DNA from: CAYQQU01 sp964419545
GTDB taxonomy: Bacteria; Bacteroidota; Bacteroidia; Chitinophagales; Saprospiraceae
DNA length: 64,000 nt
Direction of reading: 5' to 3'
Assembly: GCA_964419545.1 (NCBI GenBank)
Contig: CAYQQU010000002.1
Span: 62,001-126,000 of the forward strand
The notes under the pieces were generated by a model. It saw only the letters and a program-made list of their open reading frames with translations, was not told the DNA's origin and ran no database searches. A program made the position numbers and the translations under genes. Positions 61,252-64,000 of this stretch are shown here, piece after piece; within the stretch, counting starts at the first letter, position 1; the number at the start of each line of letters is the position of its first letter.

Positions 61252-62221
61252 CGAACATAGCCAATTGGAAAAGCTAAACAAGGTCCCGTCCCGCGATCAG
61301 ATCGCCGCTACCCACGAGGCGATCGCCGGTTTCATTCACCGTACGCCGGTGCTGACCTGTGCGGGCATCGACGCGATAACGGGGGCGTCGCTCTTTTTTA
61401 AGTGCGAAAATTTTCAAAAAGTAGGCGCCTTTAAAATGCGGGGCGCCGCCAGCGCCGCCCTGCGCCTCGACGCCGCCGAAAAAAGCAAAGGGTTGGCTAC
61501 CCATTCTTCCGGTAATCACGCCCAGGCCGTCGCCCGCGCCGCAAAAACGCTGGGTGTGCCGGCCTATATCGTGATGCCCGAGAACGCTCCGGCGATCAAG
61601 CAGGCGGCGACCCGCGGCTACGGGGCCGAAGTGATCCACTGTGCGCCGACCATCGAGGCCCGGGAGACTACGCTGCAGGCCGTGGTGGCGCGCACCGGAG
61701 CGACTTTCATTCACCCGTATAACGATTATGCCGTCATCGCCGGTCAGGCGACCTGCGCCAAAGAACTGATCGAGGATACCGCCCCGTTGGATATCGTGAT
61801 GGCGCCCATCGGCGGCGGCGGACTGATCAGCGGCGCCGCGCTGAGCACCCGCTACTGGTCGCCCGGCGCCTTAGTGATCGGAGCCGAACCCGAGCGCGTT
61901 GACGACGCCTACCGCTCTTTCCATAGCGGCCGCATTGAAAAGAACACTTCGATCGATACTATTGCCGACGGCTTGCGGACCAATCTCGGAGCATACACTT
62001 TCGACATTATCCGCCGGGAGGTCGCCGAGATCATCACCGTGAGCGAAGCCGCCATCGTGCAGGCAATGCGGCTGATCTGGGAACGGATGAAAATCGTGAT
62101 CGAGCCTTCCTGCGCCGTACCCCTTGCCGCGATTATGACCCACCCGCGCCCTTTTGCCGGCAAACGGGTAGGGGTGATCCTAACGGGAGGCAATGTCGAC
62201 CTGGAACAGCTGCCGTTCTGA
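61238..62221 (+). CDS. PLP-dependent threonine dehydratase / serine racemase family enzyme
   Basis: A 327-residue fold-type II PLP enzyme. The Schiff-base lysine is K66 in FQKVGAFKMRGA; SSGNHAQAVA binds the substrate carboxylate; the Gly-rich phosphate loop is PIGGGGLISG; and ILTGGNVDL is near the end. There is no C-terminal ACT regulatory domain, which separates it from biosynthetic threonine deaminase IlvA and leaves catabolic TdcB, serine racemase or threo-3-hydroxyaspartate ammonia-lyase as options. It overlaps the MpaB-like gene by 14 bp (ATG at 61238 or 61244), so it is co-translated with it. Confidence 0.88.
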   Translation: MKMNNEHSQLEKLNKVPSRDQIAATHEAIAGFIHRTPVLTCAGIDAITGASLFFKCENFQKVGAFKMRGAASAALRLDAAEKSKGLATHSSGNHAQAVARAAKTLGVPAYIVMPENAPAIKQAATRGYGAEVIHCAPTIEARETTLQAVVARTGATFIHPYNDYAVIAGQATCAKELIEDTAPLDIVMAPIGGGGLISGAALSTRYWSPGALVIGAEPERVDDAYRSFHSGRIEKNTSIDTIADGLRTNLGAYTFDIIRREVAEIITVSEAAIVQAMRLIWERMKIVIEPSCAVPLAAIMTHPRPFAGKRVGVILTGGNVDLEQLPF

Positions 62222-62562
62222 ATTTTGCCGGTCTTCATTGGTTCAACTGTCGAAATTCTGCTCGCTTTGGAAGAAAAAGCGGGTATTCTTCCACAATTAT
62301 ATATTAATATATTGTTAAATCCGAGATCCGGAGGGAACGTTATTATGATCCTTCGGAGTTATATAGTTAAGTGTTTACATTAATCTCATTAATATATCCT
62401 GTTATGATTGGCGCGCTATTTATTGTCGGCGGTGTGTGTTATGTCCTGTTCAAGTTGATGGAACAAAGAGGTATGTTCCGTTTTTGAAAAAAGTACGCCC
62501 CGGTTTTGCATCCTTATACCGTTTTCCGGCAACTTCGATAGTCTCTACTGCCGGATAACATC
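62222..62562. other. AT-rich intergenic island
   Basis: These 341 bp are strikingly AT-rich at 62290-62405 (runs such as ttatatattaatatattg) compared with the rest of the window. A stem of eight pairs can form between 62327-62334 (tccggagg) and 62350-62357 (ccttcgga). A short reading frame lies at 62404-62487. Promoters for the small frame are likely but no clear -33/-7 pair is seen. Confidence 0.5.
62404..62487 (+). CDS. Possible 27-residue single-pass membrane peptide
   Basis: A very short ORF from the ATG at 62404 to a TGA at 62485-62487. It begins MIGALFIVGGVCYVLFKLM, a single hydrophobic helix of about 18 residues, and ends in a charged tail with EQRG and FRF. That layout, N-out or N-in helix plus short polar tail, is typical of small membrane proteins. 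It sits directly downstream of the AT-rich stretch and before the reverse-strand transglutaminase gene. It is too short to be certain; conservation in relatives would decide. Confidence 0.4.
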   Translation: MIGALFIVGGVCYVLFKLMEQRGMFRF

Positions 62563-64000
62563 CTATTCCTTCCCGTTCTTCACGTCGCTTCGTTCTTCGT
62601 ATTCCACGGACATATCGTATTGCCACTGATCGAAGTAGAGGTTTCCACCCCGCCATTCCACTTCTCCCCGTTGAAAATCGACTGTTTCGCTGCGCGGATA
62701 AATTTTTGCCGGAAAGAAGCGGCCGGAAAAATCGTCATTGACGATCAGGCGATAAGCGTCGGTGCTGCCGAAGAAAAAGCGGTCGGCCAGCGGATCGCCG
62801 GTTTGTTGCAGGTTGAAGTCAGGATCTACCGGCGCCCAGCCGATGCCTTCGAAGTAGACCTCAGCCCAGTCGTGCAGGTTGATAGCGGGCGGGTAGAGGA
62901 ACCATCCGCTCTGCCATTTGGCGGGAATGCCGTTATAACGACACAAGGTGATGAACAGCAGGGATTTGATGCCGCAATCGCCGCGCCCGTGTTGCAGGCA
63001 GTACTGCGGCAGGCTTGGTATCGTTGAATATTCCAGGGCGCTGGTCCAGGGAATATGAGCGCCGATCCATTGGAACAAGAGCCAGGCTTTTTTTACCGGA
63101 TCCGTTTCCTCACCGATGATCTGTTCGGACAATTGGCGAATGGCCGGGGTAAACCGGATGTGGGGCGGGCGTTCGGAGGTAAAGATCTGAAAGTCGGTCT
63201 GTGTCGTGTCGTAGGGCGCTGCCGTTGTGCCCATCAGGTCGCGCCATTCGTTCCGGGCGGTGTATTCCGCCTCGTACCGGAAAACGGTTGGCGTTCCGGC
63301 GTGGGCGGCTTTTTCGAGATAGAGCGTTTGGTGCGCCACTTCGGCGGGAGAACGAACGAAGTGCGGTTCGCTCGTTGTCAGCAGGTTCACTTCGTTCAGG
63401 CGCTCGCCGTTCGGGCGTGGGAAAGGAAGCCAGGCGCGGAGGATCTCTCCTGCCGGAACGGCGTCAGCGTCAACGGTGAGCGTGTAGGTTATGGTGAACC
63501 GGACCGGTTTGACGAACCTTTGGTCGCGGCTCCGGGCGGCGTGCACCACTGCCGGTAAATGTCGATTGAGGAAGGAGGTGAGCTGGTCTGTCGTTTCTCC
63601 TTCTACCGCGATGCGTTTTTGGCGGGCTATGGAATCGATGCGAAACAGATTCCAGACGGCATTGCGGAAATAGCGTTTTTGTCCGTCGATGATGCGCATT
63701 TCGAGGGCGCCGGATTGTTCCCAGGTCTCGATTTGCTGATCCGTCAGTTCGGGAAAGTAGGGCTGCAGCGTTTTGCGCACGTAGTCTTCATCGCGATTAA
63801 AGTCGAGCCGGATGCGGTCGAGCAGTTCGCGCTGCAGTTGCAGGTTCCAACGCGCGGTATCAGGCAGGTCGGGTCGGATCAGCAGTTGGTCGATCGCGCT
63901 CTGGGCGTCGGTGAAGTCGCCCTGTGTGATAAGTTGGTCGATGGCCGGCCGCCCGGTCTGGCCGAATATTGCGGTGGTTGAGCAGAGGAGGAAAAGAAAG
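62563..64000 (-). CDS. Transglutaminase-like exported protein, 5-prime end cut by window edge
   Basis: The frame is open from the stop at 62563 to the window end, about 478 residues, so the start lies just beyond 64000. The visible N-terminus (LFLLCSTTAIFGQTGRPA) is the end of a signal peptide. A GTG at 63780 is internal. The transglutaminase core is in the second half: Cys in HGRGDCGIKSLLFITLCRYNGIPAKWQSGW, His in NLHDWAEVYFEGIGW and Asp in PVDPDFN. The N-terminal half (VKPVRFTITYTLTVDADAVPAGEILRAWLPFP) is a typical beta-rich lead domain. It is probably a periplasmic protein-modifying or protease-like enzyme; the substrate is unknown. Confidence 0.85.
   Translation of the reverse strand, partial: FLFLLCSTTAIFGQTGRPAIDQLITQGDFTDAQSAIDQLLIRPDLPDTARWNLQLQRELLDRIRLDFNRDEDYVRKTLQPYFPELTDQQIETWEQSGALEMRIIDGQKRYFRNAVWNLFRIDSIARQKRIAVEGETTDQLTSFLNRHLPAVVHAARSRDQRFVKPVRFTITYTLTVDADAVPAGEILRAWLPFPRPNGERLNEVNLLTTSEPHFVRSPAEVAHQTLYLEKAAHAGTPTVFRYEAEYTARNEWRDLMGTTAAPYDTTQTDFQIFTSERPPHIRFTPAIRQLSEQIIGEETDPVKKAWLLFQWIGAHIPWTSALEYSTIPSLPQYCLQHGRGDCGIKSLLFITLCRYNGIPAKWQSGWFLYPPAINLHDWAEVYFEGIGWAPVDPDFNLQQTGDPLADRFFFGSTDAYRLIVNDDFSGRFFPAKIYPRSETVDFQRGEVEWRGGNLYFDQWQYDMSVEYEERSDVKNGKE

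Overview
The window is about 64 kb of GC-rich (roughly 58-60%) bacterial chromosome, read as Bacteroidota, most likely the Saprospiria (Lewinella / Phaeodactylibacter-like) branch. The evidence is a PorZ-type component of the type IX secretion system (T9SS), several secreted proteins ending in T9SS type A or type B sorting domains, SprB-like repeats, the DUF4350 / DUF4129 / SpoIIM / RDD membrane cluster, a Cys-rich PSP1 (YaaT-like) protein beside holB, a CNNM/CBS protein directly after lptC, and promoter-like sites of the Bacteroidota TTTG-N19-21-TAnnTTTG type. The species cannot be named from the sequence alone. I saw no rRNA, tRNA, CRISPR array, prophage or intact insertion sequence.

Layout. 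1-3.6 kb: right end of a membrane cluster (partial DUF4350, DUF4129, a SpoIIM fusion) and a divergent RDD gene. 3.6-8.8 kb: rlmD, an unknown 115-aa protein, a degenerate receiver domain, rmlA, an aldo/keto reductase and a convergent GH113-like glycosidase. 8.8-14.3 kb: a lone EF-G paralogue, an M90/MtfA-like protein with a broken zinc motif, and an epimerase/DUF1611 pair resembling the DgcA/DgcN D-glutamate route. 14.3-19 kb, reverse strand: porZ, nadD, a lipoprotein and dnaN. DnaA-box-like sites lie just upstream of dnaN. 19.1-25.5 kb, forward: an M16 protein without its zinc motif, then the cell-shape run mreB-mreC-mreD-mrdA and folA. 25.5-33.5 kb: a T9SS cargo gene, DUF2851, a 185-bp near-palindromic element, a sugar nucleotidyltransferase, and a tightly overlapping run lpxK / acyltransferase / GT2 / ECF sigma factor closed by a strong terminator. 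33.5-38 kb: a polyferredoxin with a FAD oxidoreductase, a small T9SS protein and a QueD-like enzyme. 38-48.5 kb: glutathione peroxidase, holB, PSP1 protein, lpd, an unknown 480-aa protein, a Kazal/dockerin/cohesin-like T9SS protein, a CBS protein, rsmI, purS and pssA. 48.8-56.2 kb: a 992-aa T9SS type B adhesin-like protein with lptC and a CNNM/CBS protein, then three unknown envelope or TPR genes. 56.2-64 kb: a fused 5-oxoprolinase, an MpaB-family protein, a PLP-dependent dehydratase/racemase, an AT-rich island with a possible 27-residue membrane peptide, and a transglutaminase-like protein cut by the window end.

Most of the window is envelope and housekeeping biology: peptidoglycan elongation (mreBCD/mrdA), LPS (lpxK, lptC, rmlA), phospholipids (pssA, PlsC-like) and T9SS export with its cargo. 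The least ordinary items are the palindromic element and its scattered half-site-like motifs, the DnaA-box cluster, three enzyme-family proteins that have lost signature residues, the possible D-glutamate pair and the small AT-rich island. No complete new multi-gene defence or biosynthetic system was found.
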